NCBI GenBank assembly: GCA_013398955.1
Contig: VWPU01014023.1
Location: 310,001-374,000, forward strand
Source of the DNA: Callaeas wilsoni
Taxonomy: Eukaryota > Chordata > Aves > Passeriformes > Callaeidae
Direction of reading: 5' to 3'
DNA length: 64,000 nt
Numbering within the stretch: the first letter of the stretch is position 1; every line of letters starts with the position of its first letter. This document shows positions 49,493 through 61,600 of the stretch, one piece after another. The notes under the pieces are model-generated. The model saw nothing but the letters and a program-made list of their open reading frames with translations. It did no database searches and had not been told where the DNA came from. The translations under genes were made by a program, and so were the position numbers.

Positions 49493-52400
49493 GAGAGTAG
49501 AGAGACAAAAATGAAAGTAAAACAAGTTAGAGGAAAAGGCAGCAATAAAAATATGAGCTGCAACCATTAATTGTAGTACTGTCAGTTCCTAAAGTGCCTG
49601 GGCAATACTTTGTCTTTCTTTGTGTCCTGTGCCAGGATGGGAAAGCACAGGACAGAATCATCCTGTGCACTTGCAGCAAACAGAACAGGTCTGTTTTCCA
49701 GAACAGGGAAACTGAGTTGTGAATCAGGAAAATGTGCTCGACTGGGACATGAGCTAGAGCACATCTGGGGATAGAAGGAAGATCTCATGAGCCTGGGGCT
49801 CTGTTCAGTTGCTGACCATTATGATGCCATTTCTCTCTCTGACTGTAACACTGTTGGGTGGAGACCCTGATCCACTGATTTATGTCATTCCAGAAGCCCT
49901 GCATACAGATTGGTAAGGTAAGAGGCAGGGTTCTAAAATAATCCAACTATTTACGTCCTTCATTACCCGTCAGCCTTTGTAACTCTTGGCTTTGTGTGTT
50001 CCAGGCTGGCACACTTCTCATGGGGGATCATAAAAGAGAATTTAAATGGACTGCAAAGTAGATGCAAGAATATTACACTTCCTTAATTTTTACATTTGTC
50101 ATGTCCAAGATGTCAGGGGGTGGTGGGAGGAATTTCTTACCATGTGATTTAGGGATGATCATGGGGATTTTTCTTGCTCTGTAGAGAGGTGGCAAGGCAT
50201 CAACAGTTAGGGATATGTAGGAATGTCACACTCAATTAATTTTGTGAAATTACACTCCGAGGTTGTGTTTAGAAAATGAATTAATATTGGTGAAAAGCAC
50301 TGATATCCTTGGATAAAGGGCAACAGAGAAGAACACATTGTTATTATTAAACTGTTGTAGAAATCCTCTCTTTTGCTTTGACTGAATTATTGCAGAGAGT
50401 TTCCTTGGTGACGTGAAGTAGAATTTACTGGAGTGTTTATGTTGTATAATTGAAAATGACACTACCTTTATTAAACTGTCTGTGGGACCCTTAACTCTTT
50501 TCTGTGCTCAAACCAGCTTTGCCAGTGATTTTTATCAAGGGTCTTGAGCCAGTAAAGTGGAGGCTGGTCAGACAACCACAACAGAACCCCTAAATTAAGA
50601 GAAGGCTGAGGCAAAAAACGTATGCCTTACTTGAGGCAAGTGAAATAATAGTAGATGGATAACAAATCAGATGGAAGTCTCAATTAATTGCTCATTAAAT
50701 TGTTGCCCATTGATAACAAAGAGAAGAGTGAAATTGTTTGTCATGGTGTCCTTTTCTCCCCCAAACGAAGAACATTATGTTCAGGATATAGAGATGTCTT
50801 CCTAGGTCACTGATTTGGAGCCAGGTTTGTTGGCACTACCAACACTGCGTGTCACAAATGGCTGTTCATTTACCCGAGTAAAATGAGTTAATGGTTCTAG
50901 TTCAGATTTTCTTAGATAGATGTCTGCATAACAAATTTCATCTCAATCAACCCTAATTGCTGCTTCTAGCAGCAGCCTCCCAAGAGAGTCTTTAGGGAAA
51001 GAGCAGGCTGTGGAGGTTAGATCTGGTCGGATCACGCACCTAGGGATCAGTAACAGGGCTTGCCTTTCAAAAGCTTGCAGTCTGGCATTAAACATGAGTA
51101 CTGGAGACTAATACTGTGGTTTGAATTTTCCTCATGCCTGAGATGTTAGTGTGCTCAGAATAAAGGTGTCCAGCTTGTTAAGTGTTAGTGCAAATCATTA
51201 AGCTCTCTTTTCAGTGCTCTCTGCTCCTGTGCAGCAGGGTGGCAATGTGCTTCACAGCTGAACTCCTTCCTGCAGCAACACTGATTTTATCACCCAGGGT
51301 GTAGTAGGACCTTTACCTTTGAAGGGACTGCAATGCAGCAGTTTTTCTCTTTGGTAGTGGGGTTTACTGGCGTTGCACCAGTGGTACCCTGTGAGGTTTG
51401 TCAAAGGACTGAACGCTTAACTGTGTTCTCCAAGTATGCACAGATCTCAAAAAGAAATTACATCTTCATAAGAATATAATCACTCCCTTGTCAAATTAAA
51501 TTGAGTAAATTTTCTCCTCTTAAATTAAGTTTGATTTTTGTAATGACTGCTTAGTCCTACCAATATTGGTGTAAAGGCAATATAGATGTACTTTGATTGA
51601 ATGTGGATCCTCTCCTGAATATACCAACTTGATTATATATCTCAGTGAATCCTAACTAGGAAGCTCTGGTTTCCTTGAATCAAAATGGTTGCTTCATTGG
51701 CACATCATTAAAAAAAATCCAGGAGCCTGATTAATAGCTGAGCTCCAGGCTTCTTTCACAAAGACAAGAGAAACTCTGCACAGAAATCAACAGAAACATT
51801 AAATATTGATGTCTGTGTGGCTCTGATGATTTGTAGCTTCTCATTCTGCTATGGGATAGAATAATAGATAATGGAAAGAAAGAAAAATTATTGTAAAGTA
51901 TGAATATATATTTAATTAAAGAAATTTAAATTATTCCCCCATAAGAATGAGGAAATTCTGTTGTTATCAATCAGACAGTATCTGATCTTGGATATTGAAA
52001 GTCTTAAGTGTTTAAACAAGAAGCAAGTTTGTTCTGGATGTTCTTCCTGGGAGTTCTTAAAATGTGGCAGTTTTTATTTCATGTTTCTCCATAAACTTCC
52101 CTTTGACATCTTGAAAATTAACAGCTTACTGGAATGCTTAACTATACACAGATGAAGCAATGCATTGAACCCCACTTCTATAAACCCAGCTGCATTTATC
52201 TGTCAGTCTGTCTGCTATGGGTGAGTCCCTCTGCCTGTGATCTTCAGTTTGTGAAATTACCAAGGTATCAGATTCAGACTGGCACAATCCACATCAGTAC
52301 AGATGAGGGCAGACAGAGTGTGAGCCAAAACATGATATTTTGTTAGTGATTTGTTTATTATTTGCAATCTTCCCAGCCTCTCAGGGAATGCAAGCCTTGG

Positions 52401-55400
52401 AGAATGGAAAGAAGAGCAGCTGGATGAGTTGAGGTCAAGGGAGAAACCAAGACACATTAGATCAAATTCGACAAATCTTTTGTCACCACAAAATCATCAT
52501 GATGTATCTGCAAAATTAGGCTCTTTATTGGTTTGTTGCTCAATCCAAGGAATTAAATTATTTTATCTGTATCACTGGAGGAGTCAGAATGGGACAAATC
52601 TGAATGAAATCACTCACCACTGGGCCTGTTTCCTTTGTGTCATCCAACAGACAGAATTAGTGTGAAAGGACAATAGGAAAAGCAACTGAATAATAAAATA
52701 ACTGTGTGTGTGGTTTTTCCTCTTAAACTCTTGCCTTAAATTATTTTGATTTTTACCCTGCAATGAGTGCTTGGGAAGATTATGAATGCCAAGAACTGCA
52801 ACACACCTTGTGCAACTCCTCCATCTAATTGCAAGGCATGTACAGTTTGAGAGTGCAGCTATAGCTGCTAATCCCTCTGACTTCCAGATGAATCGAAACG
52901 TTCGGTTGATACATAATGGGTCACAGGTTCATCTCATTCACAGGGAAAAGTGAGTGCTTTCTGCAAACAAACCACGAGCTGCACAGCTGAGCCAGGCCAG
53001 ATTTGTTACTCCTTTTATTCCAGGTCATGGAGTTGTGGTGAATTGTTTCAGAGCCCAGCAGACTCCATCCAAAGCCTGCCTTTAGTTTCCGAGGTCCAGG
53101 ATCATTATGGGAATTATCCATGGTTGCACCGAGATGGCAGCTAAACATCTTCTAGGAGCTGGATGAAAAATAGGCCAAGAGTCATTGAAAATATTTTGGT
53201 TTAATTTGGGTTAACCCTCAGTGTTAATTATGTTTTCAGGTCAGGCTCTGTCTCCTGTTAGCTCATGAAATTGGCTTTGTGACACCAGTACTGCAGGAGA
53301 CATTACATCAGTTCAATGTGGCTGGATTGCACTGACTTGCTCTTTCACATCTGCGTACTTGTGCATAATCCTGGGGTGTCCATTAAAGTTTTTTTTCCTC
53401 CTGGAGATGGCTCCAAAGCAATTCACCACGTTCTATCACTTCCCATTTATGGATGTGCACAGTCTGCTTACCATTACTTGGAGCTGATGATTTCATATCC
53501 AAGCGTACAGTGCATTTAAACTGTGAACATGTCTAAGAAGCTCTATTCCTTTTTGATGCCTTATGCCCACAGGAAAGAATGAAAGGAAACATATGTGCAT
53601 TTTTGAGAAGGAGCAAAAAAAAGCATTGCTCTCAGGAGACTTTCTCCTCAGATGCTGCGATGAGTAATGCTCCTGTCAATTATTGGGTTTTTCAGAAACA
53701 AGCTAAAAAAAATGCCTAATTTTAGCTTCATTTGCTTCCTTGGATTGATGTCATTCCTACTCCTGTGAAAATAGGTATTCCCTGTGGAAATGAACAGCTC
53801 TCAGCTGGACGAGAAATCAATGCCAATCAAGATCACAGAGATGATTAAGGACTTCCCATCCTGTGTCTTCACTTGAGATTTTATTAAGAATTGTGGAGAG
53901 ATGTATTGAAGCAGTTGTGAAGTTTTCCCCATAATATTAACTTTGGAACATTTTGTATAAGTCACAAAGTGCTAAAATAATTAATTTTCTTCCTTTTAGC
54001 TATGGTTTCTTAGCACAGTACAAGGGACTATAATGGCTTGATGGATTGATATCCGTGATTAAATGCTTGGTCTTGGGAAAGGTAGAGTGTACCATGCTTG
54101 TCAAGTGTTTGTTCCTCTTTAAATTTGTGTCAGTTGTTTGATAGTCATATGACTATTTCTTTAGTAAAGTCCCTCTCACAGGATAAGTCAGTGTGAGATG
54201 TAAAAACCTGACAACAATGCAGATTTATGTTTGTAATTTAAGCAAACAAAAATATATGTCTCTAAAGCATGTTCGTTAGCTAGGATCCTTTTCTGCCCTA
54301 TGGAAAGCACCTGCCTGTTCAATCCACCTATTTTAGGTACCTGTGTTAGAAGGAAATTTTGATGCCAGGCTAAGACATTGCATGCATAATTTTTATATGG
54401 TTTCATAGAGCTTCAGTGATGTGTGAATCCTATCTTTGGTGTGCTTAAGAAACCCTTGTCTCTTCTCTAAAGAGCTGCACGGGCTAAGAGTTAGCTACCC
54501 TGCTTTGGAGAATTTTATGTCTTTTTGTCCTGAATTCCACTGCTTGGCCCAATACCGTTGGGTGAGCTTTGCAGTGATTTACCACAGAAGCAACTGCATT
54601 ATCACTGTGGAGCAGCTAGTTTAGGTCTGATATTTAACAGACAGGTGGTCACAGGACAAGGTGCTGCTCCACGTAACAGCACGGAATGCTACAAGTCCGC
54701 AGAAATTCATGCATGGGTATTATTTGCTCCTTTATTTGGCTTTAAATTACTTCACCCTGCTTTAGTGAAAAGGCTCTGCTCTTGCTGGTGTACCTGGGTA
54801 CAGCACAATGTCTTTCTTTGGCAGCAGGTGAAGCTGTAAAAGTCACAACAGACAGCTAATTTCCTTTCACAGTTGATGGGCCTTACGCCCTTAAATCACC
54901 ATGGACTTACAGCAGATTCCCTTCCGTCAGTAAGAAGCTCTAGAGTCAAACACAAACATTGCATTAAAGGTGCTTCCTGTTTGTAGTAACTGAAAAGTAT
55001 CTTGTGGGCAGATGTTATACGGATAACTCAAAAAAAAAAAGGTGAAAATAAGAAATTCTTCAGAGAAGTACTCTAAGAAATTTTACCAACATGTCTTTAC
55101 ATCTCTGTCTTCTGAACCCTTGATAAAACTCAGTCACAGTGCAAACAGGATAACGTTGGTGAGATTTAAGGAAAAAAAAGAAATTGGTAAAAAAAGTATT
55201 TGTTACCTAGAGGGAAGGTTAGAGAAAATGGAAAACAGGAAAGAAAAAAACAACCAACCAACTCACTAAGCTAATTTCACCCTCTGATGTGTTTGCTATT
55301 CGCATTATCCAGTGCAATTTGGTATGCAGGCTAAGGACGTAATTCTACATTTTAAACTTATTTAAAATGAGTGAGACTGCCAGTTTACATTCCTATGACA

Positions 55401-57696
55401 ATATTTTACATGCTTAATTTTATGGGTTGATCCTGTGCGCTTTTCGGATTTCTTAGTCCAGGTGTCCTTCTGATTGTAAAAGGAGGAAAAGAAACCTAAG
55501 TGTCAAGGTTTGCAGCTGAACTCTTTCTGCCTTGTGTCCCCTGCACTTTCACTCTCCCTTAACATAATTTCCAAAGTCTATGTTCCTTCTGCTAATGCAG
55601 CAGGGGAATGGCTGGCCCAGAGATGTGAGAGCTGAGGCATGGATCTTCCTGTGTAGGCTAAAAAGATATTTGTGACCTAAGCACAGAAAAGTTATTTCAA
55701 CAAGTTAAATGTTGAGGTAAATAAAACTGAGAAGGTGGTTTCAGCCCTCGCCTGTATTGCAGATCTCTGTGTCTGAGAACAGCCACCATTTCTGCACTTA
55801 TTGCAGAATCCCCCAAGAGAGCCCTGCATTGTCAAAGAGAATAAATTGCTTCCTCACTTGTAGAAGTGGTCCCTGAAGTTCAGCATTAAGAAGTGAATGG
55901 GGAGGCATCACAGGAGAGATTTTGCTGCCTCTGCCTATAATAAGGTTAAAAGGTAACCTCATCACATTCTTTAACTATCTCCAGTGGGGATATCTGGTAT
56001 AAAGTGCAGGGATGGGAAAGTGCTCATTAATTTTAGACAAAATCATAACAAGAAACAGTAGCTGGAAATTGAAACTACATGAATTAAAAATGAAAATAAG
56101 ATTTAAAAAAGAAACTCCTGATTCATTTATTTTCTTAACAGCAGAGGTAATGAACAACACTGGCTGACTTCTCAGAGGAAGAAGGTTTTCCATTGCTTGC
56201 AATGTTTAAATTGCAGGGAGATTTCTTTCTAAGAGGGGGACTTTTAACCACTCCACAAGTTATTGAGCTGAGCAGAGGAATTCCTAGGTGAAGTGTTGCC
56301 ATCAATAGGATCAAGACTTTGAAGCTGTGGGATCACCACTTGCCTTTTGGCTCCCCGACTTTCCTTGCACTGTACTCTCCCTGTAAATCTACTCTCTATT
56401 TCAATGGCTTTTTCCCTTCTCCATGGGCTCCTATCTCCAGCCTCAGTGCAATGAAGATCTAAGTTATCTCCTTCCACACTAATCAACTGTCTTTACTCCA
56501 TAGTATCTGCCAGTGGGGGTTCTGCCCTGTTGCAGGTGATGAGTAGAGCCTGGAGCTTTCTAGGGCAGGCAAAAGGAGATGAGATAAAACAAGGTATCTA
56601 TTTAGCCTCCATATCAGGAATAAACACTCATTTTCATAATGAATTTGCCTGTTTGTCGTCATTGCAGACTTTTATTAGGAGGATGTCAGCTGAGATTCCT
56701 GCATCTGCCATTTCCATGGTACCCCCTGCAGTAGGTTGCTCAAGGAAAGATCTCTTACTTTCATCACTGCTCTGAAGGATTGGGTTGTGGGTGGGACTGT
56801 GGCTGTTTATGGTGAGGCAAGGAAGGGGAGAGAATTAAAAGCAAGCTTTCTGCGCTAATGCTTGTCAGATTAGCACTAATATATGTGTTCCTGAACTCTT
56901 CTTGACTCACTTCTATATTGATTTGTTTGTATACGTGGTAGTTTGTGACGAAGGAATGTTGTCCACCCTTCCTCTGAAATATGGCTGCCTGTGTGGTGAG
57001 CGTGACTGGTGGTTAGCACTAACCACACAACATGACATTCCAGAAACAGAGGAAGGGAAAACGAACAGATTTACCTGAACTAGAGGGGAAACTAAGGAAG
57101 GAAAATCATTCCTACACCATTTGGGAGCCCATCTAAGCTGCGCATCAGTGTGGTTCCCTCGTGTGGCCCAGCAGGTTTTATACCCTTCTAGCTTGAGGGA
57201 GTAGCAATCTAGGCTTTTTAGCCACACATGTTAAGATTTTTATATGCTCAATTTACAAGGAAGAATTCCTTCAGAAAGGTGATGGGAGAGCCCACTAGGC
57301 AAGGCTGTATTGACAATCAGCTTGCCTGCCAGTGCTGTCCCTTGGCAGCAGCTGGGGGACTATAAGTAATCAATGTGAAGGAACACAGAAGTGCAGTTGT
57401 TTTCCGTTTTTGGGAGATTTATCTGATGAGTCTTCCATCAACTGCTTTGTAGCACAAGGTGTTAAGAGTTGAAAAAAGTGACGGTTAAATGTAGATAGAA
57501 GCTTCTAGCAGTGGCTTGCACACAGTGTGGCTTGACTCAAGATGAAGCAGCACTGCGGCTCTGCTTTGTACACTTCAATTTTTCCTGCCTTTGCAGGCAT
57601 AAGTACTGGGGGAGATCTCACGTACATTTGAGTCAGAGAAATGATTATCTGTTTATCTTGCTTTCCTTTCAGAGCTGTACAATGAAACCAGCAGAA
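49493..57696. other. Anonymous noncoding DNA
   Basis: No gene or dispersed repeat is recognised over about 8 kb. Open frames reach only 104 aa (52351-52665 plus and 56913-57227 minus). Short A/T-rich stretches occur near 51895-51940. A short acceptor/donor-like arrangement at 49885-49920 was considered and not called. Confidence 0.6.
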
Positions 57697-57736
57697 CTCT
57701 TCTCCCTCCCTCCCCCTCCTCCTCTCTTCCTACCAG
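57697..57736 (+). other. 35-nt uninterrupted pyrimidine tract followed by CAG
   Basis: Positions 57697-57731 are all C or T (CTCTTCTCCCTCCCTCC and following), then ACCAG at 57732-57736. Read on the plus strand this has the form of a very strong 3' splice acceptor. The complementary strand has closely spaced G runs (GG, GG, GGGGG, GGG, GGG) that could form a quadruplex, and the tract could also form a triplex. No convincing exon follows: the downstream frame closes within about 15 codons. An exon of a noncoding RNA remains possible. Confidence 0.45.
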
Positions 57737-58838
57737 ATAAACCTTGTTTTAGAAAAATTAGAATGTGTTGTGGATAAAGGAAGGTGACCCTAGGTCTTGG
57801 ATCTGTTTCCTTCATTAGCAGTGAATCGGCATGTAGTGATTGCTGCTTCTAGTGTCAATGCTGGAACATTTAACCAGTCAGAAGAGTTTATAGATGCCAG
57901 AAGAGAAAGCCAGTGATGCGTATAATGTATCCATGGAATCATAAATAGCTGAGACAAGGGCTGGTTATTGCTTAGTTCAATATTGTTGTTTAATAGCAGC
58001 TCTAAATACACTCTGCTGGGTTAAATATTGTACTATTAACTCCAGAGATAATGATCTTCCTAGACTGAATGAGAGACAATCATATTATTATGTGATACAT
58101 TTCTTTGAGCTCCCCATATGTGAGCAGGGTAATTGAGGGGACTGGCAGTTCTGTAAGCCATCCTGAGGGTCAGACTCTCTCATTGTACCTCCCTGCCCCT
58201 TCCTAGAGAGGGCAGAACAACTTACTCCATGAATACAAAAGCATTTGATGAACCTGCTTTCTGCATATTTGTAAAGCACACATCAACCTATAGCCTGTGG
58301 ATATTGTCAATCTCTAATTATAAGATATCCACTCCACAACAGCAGCTTCAAAGGTAACAATTCATCCAGGCCTTTCCCTCATCCTTTCTTCTAAGTAACC
58401 GAAGGAAAAAATGAGTTGTCTTCATGTTGATCTTTTTCTCTCTTGCCTGTCTGAGCTAGAGGAAAATAAAAAAGGACTCAGCAAAGGAAGGAACCCTGTT
58501 TCTGAAAGAACAGTAATGTCCCTGGAAAATGTCCCACCCTTAAACCCAGCTGAATAGCTCAGTGAGAGCATAGATCACACAGACAGTTGGAGTGGAAGTT
58601 TTTATGATATTTTAAGAATACATTTTTAGCTGGCCAAACAAAAGTGAGATCTGAAGGATGAAAGAAATGCCTGCAGTTTACCTTAGGTTGCAATAGCCTA
58701 TTCACTTTACTTATATTGTGCTTTTGATATCAGTGTCTCTTCTTTTCTATTTCTTATGTTCTCAGCTACTGTTTTGTTCAGTGCTGTATTTAAATGTTTC
58801 ATTTAAAGGATTCAAAGTTATTGAGGAGAGGAAACAAC
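57737..58838. other. Anonymous noncoding DNA
   Basis: No repeat, gene or notable structure seen. Open frames are at most 73 aa. Confidence 0.6.
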
Positions 58839-58901
58839 ATATTTACATATGTAAATATATACATCCATACATGTGCATGTGTGTATGTATATACACGTAT
58901 G
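58839..58901. repeat. 20-bp perfect palindrome and 35-nt alternating purine-pyrimidine run
   Basis: 58839-58858 is an exact 20-bp palindrome (ATATTTACAT and its complement) holding two opposed GTAAATA-type forkhead-like words. From 58867 to 58901 purines and pyrimidines alternate strictly for 35 nt (TG, CA, TA and one CG step), a pattern compatible with Z-DNA. It is probably a decayed TG/TA microsatellite. Confidence 0.85.
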
Positions 58902-60859
58902 AAGTTCTCAGTATCAAAGCCAAATTTTAGGTAGACTTTTCTGTTCCCTTCTGATATTTAACACTTTACCCTCATTACTCTTTTACTTTAAATTCAAAAC
59001 CTTTAGAGAACAGCCTGGTGTTGCCTAAAGCCACAAAGTCTACCAAAGGCTGGCTTCAGCAATCAGGAGGTACTTGCACATCAGTTCTATTATCTCTCTT
59101 CAAATGACCATTTTAATTTGCATGACAGACACTTAAGCTCTGCAGAAACTCCACACAGATATATTACAAGAGCATTGTGCTGGTAAGTTATGTGAGCACT
59201 TTACAACATTCTGTTTTAAACCCCAGAGCTTTGTGAATCTCTCCACATCAAGATTAAATACAATTCACCTCAGCTGTTTGGTGCTTTCCCGGGTAAAAAT
59301 GGTAAATCAGGAACTATCCAGCAAGGACTATAAACAGTTGTTTAAAGCTTAATTTATACTAATCTATCTGCAGAATGACCTCTGCAGGTCTTGCTCGTTG
59401 GGGGCATTCAGCACTTGCACTTATTCTCAGGTTTGGTTTCTTTTCTCCTTTTGAAGGTCATTTTGAGGCAGGTTATCTTTTAGGCCTCTTCCTTTGTCGA
59501 GATGAGGATTTATTTTTATTGCTTTTAAAAACAGGTTAGATGCCTCTGATTTGCTTGCTAGTATCTTTTTAATTTCATCGTGGGAGTCTTGCCCCTGGAT
59601 GCACTGTGATTTTGAGTCCTAATTTTATTTTCTAGGTAAAATGAAGGACAAATCTGAAATGTTTTCCACTTGAAGTGCCAGGATATTTCTATTCACAAGC
59701 CTGTTGCTACCAGTGAAACTACTTGAAAAGTAATTTCTGCTAAGCTCTATTGGACATATGCAGACGTAGCTGTTTGGTATGGAAATCTTCACATGGTCAT
59801 AAGCCGTGGAATAATTAATGATACAATAGCAGAGACACATTGAAGGTATAGGCTTGTTGTATCTGAATGAGAAGAGATTCCCTGTCCAAATAAGTTGCAT
59901 CTTTGCTACCTTTGCAACGACTTATGCATTTTTATTGAGCTCCCATTGTTCCTGTAATATAATTTTTCCATATTGTAGAACATTGATTTATCTTGATTCC
60001 CAGATTGAAGAATATCCATTGGTTTGGGATTTTGGTTTATTCTATTGAATAAATATTCCATTGAATATAAATATGCTTTTTTCTATGGAAACTCTGAGGT
60101 AGAATAATAGAACATAAAATAATAACAAAAATAAAATATGAACAAAAATCTACACTATTTTTGATTACAATGTTTTTGCTGAAAAAATGAAACTAGTCAG
60201 ATGACTGGAGATTATATTAATTTGCACTAATTCAAGACTTAGTTATCTTTGTGTCTTCTTTGTTTCGGTTTTTTTTTTTCATTATCCTATTCCCTGAAAA
60301 GTATAAAGAGACCGAAATTCCACATGGCACTGTATTCCATTGCAGAAACCAGGGAGACATGCTCCAAGCCACTTCAACCCTCATTTAAAAAAAAAAACCC
60401 AACCAAACAGACCTTCCTCTTTATCGGATAACTATAATGTAGTGTAACAGATCATAACATGAAGAGGCATCAACCATCTTCATAACAGATAAAGTAGAAA
60501 TTATGGGAAGTTACAGAAATTGGCATATTCCTTTTCATCAATGGCATAACCATTGAGAGTCAAAGAAATATCTAGCTACCTGAACTGATCCCAACTGTGT
60601 ATAGAGGCTTAGAATATATTTGGAAGAAAAACCAAACAAATAAAGGCCTGGATTTAAAGAGCAATCAGGACAGCACACAACCTAGGTTTGCTAAAATTTG
60701 GTTCATACTAAGCAAACGTAATTTTTTTTAATGTAAACATCCCTCTATACAAACAAGAAGCAGATCTAATTTTTCTTCTTCATTAAAGCATTTGGTTTAG
60801 GACTCCATGAAGACTTGTGTTAAAAAGAAGATAGTGTTGAAAAATGAAAGAACTGGATA
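58902..60859. other. Anonymous noncoding DNA
   Basis: AT-rich, with a T11 run (60269-60279) and an A11 run (60387-60397) about 110 bp apart. No gene or dispersed repeat is recognised. Open frames are at most 91 aa (59625-59900 minus). Confidence 0.6.
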
Positions 60860-61600
60860 AAAGAGAATATTAAATGGAGAGGGTTTGGACTGGAAGTAGG
60901 CTCCTAGCCAAGCTACCTAATGACTGGTTTTAGGCTCAGTTTTGTGTAATATTTACATTAGGGACTTTGGTGCTATAGGAATTTGCTGATGGCACACAGT
61001 TTGGACACAGCAGTACAGAGAAGCACTGGGATACTCTTCAAATGAACTCGGTGACCTTCAGGAAGGTAATAGAAATGGAATGAAATTCAAGATAACAAAG
61101 AGTTTTTACCCTGTGGGTCTAATCATAGGATTTTTTGTCATTTATGTGGGAACTCTGCAGAGGAGATGACACAGGAGGAAAAGCAAACGAGTTAGTTGAG
61201 CATGGGGGGACTGTGAGCCCTCACCTCGCAGAATTTCAGACAACACAAATAGGATCCTTCAGCCTATCAAGAAAATTTATTTCCAATGAAGACAGAAAAA
61301 GATGAATTCCATGGCAGAAGGCAGTGACATAAAGCAAACCACTGCAGTGTACAAAGTCGTGGTGAGATGCTATTTTGAATCCCAAGCTGAGACCTGGTGC
61401 CTCCTTGCAGAGAAAGCACAGTGCCTTAAACAGCTGCAGGTAAGGTCTACCAGGAGGATATTATAGGGCACAGTGGAGGCTGAGGAAGGAGGTCAGGGAA
61501 ACTCATTCATGCAGAGAATTTTAGTATTCAGACCAAAAATGGAAGACATGACCAATAAAATAATGAGACTGATGTATCTACTGAAAATGATATATGACCC
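60860..61600 (+). pseudogene. Fossil CR1-type LINE reverse transcriptase (ORF2 fragment)
   Basis: Translated from 60906, the sequence follows the LINE reverse-transcriptase motif S-x-V-P-Q-G-S-V-L-G-P codon by codon as SQAT**LVLGS, with stops where the conserved Q and G codons would be. It continues as VLCNIYIRDFG (60939-60971), matching the LINE motif VLFNIFINDL. After a one-base frame shift, FADGTQFG at 60982-61005 corresponds to the catalytic FADDTKLG box, with the second aspartate replaced by glycine. The nucleotides CTTCAGGAAGGTAATAGAAA and then ATGAAATTCAA continue the CR1 alignment to about 61090. Fainter similarity to the downstream part of ORF2 (around 61360-61480, GGTGAGATGC...CAGCTGCAGGTAAGGTCTAC) supports the same element. 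Stops, a frame shift and a changed catalytic residue mean it is inactive and old. It could belong to another CR1/L3-clade family. Confidence 0.82.

Noticed and set aside
49885..49920. Acceptor-like TTATGTCATTCCAG and donor-like GTAAGG flanking about 20 bp
   Set aside because: A micro-exon this small cannot be supported from sequence alone, and such pairs of splice-like words occur often by chance.
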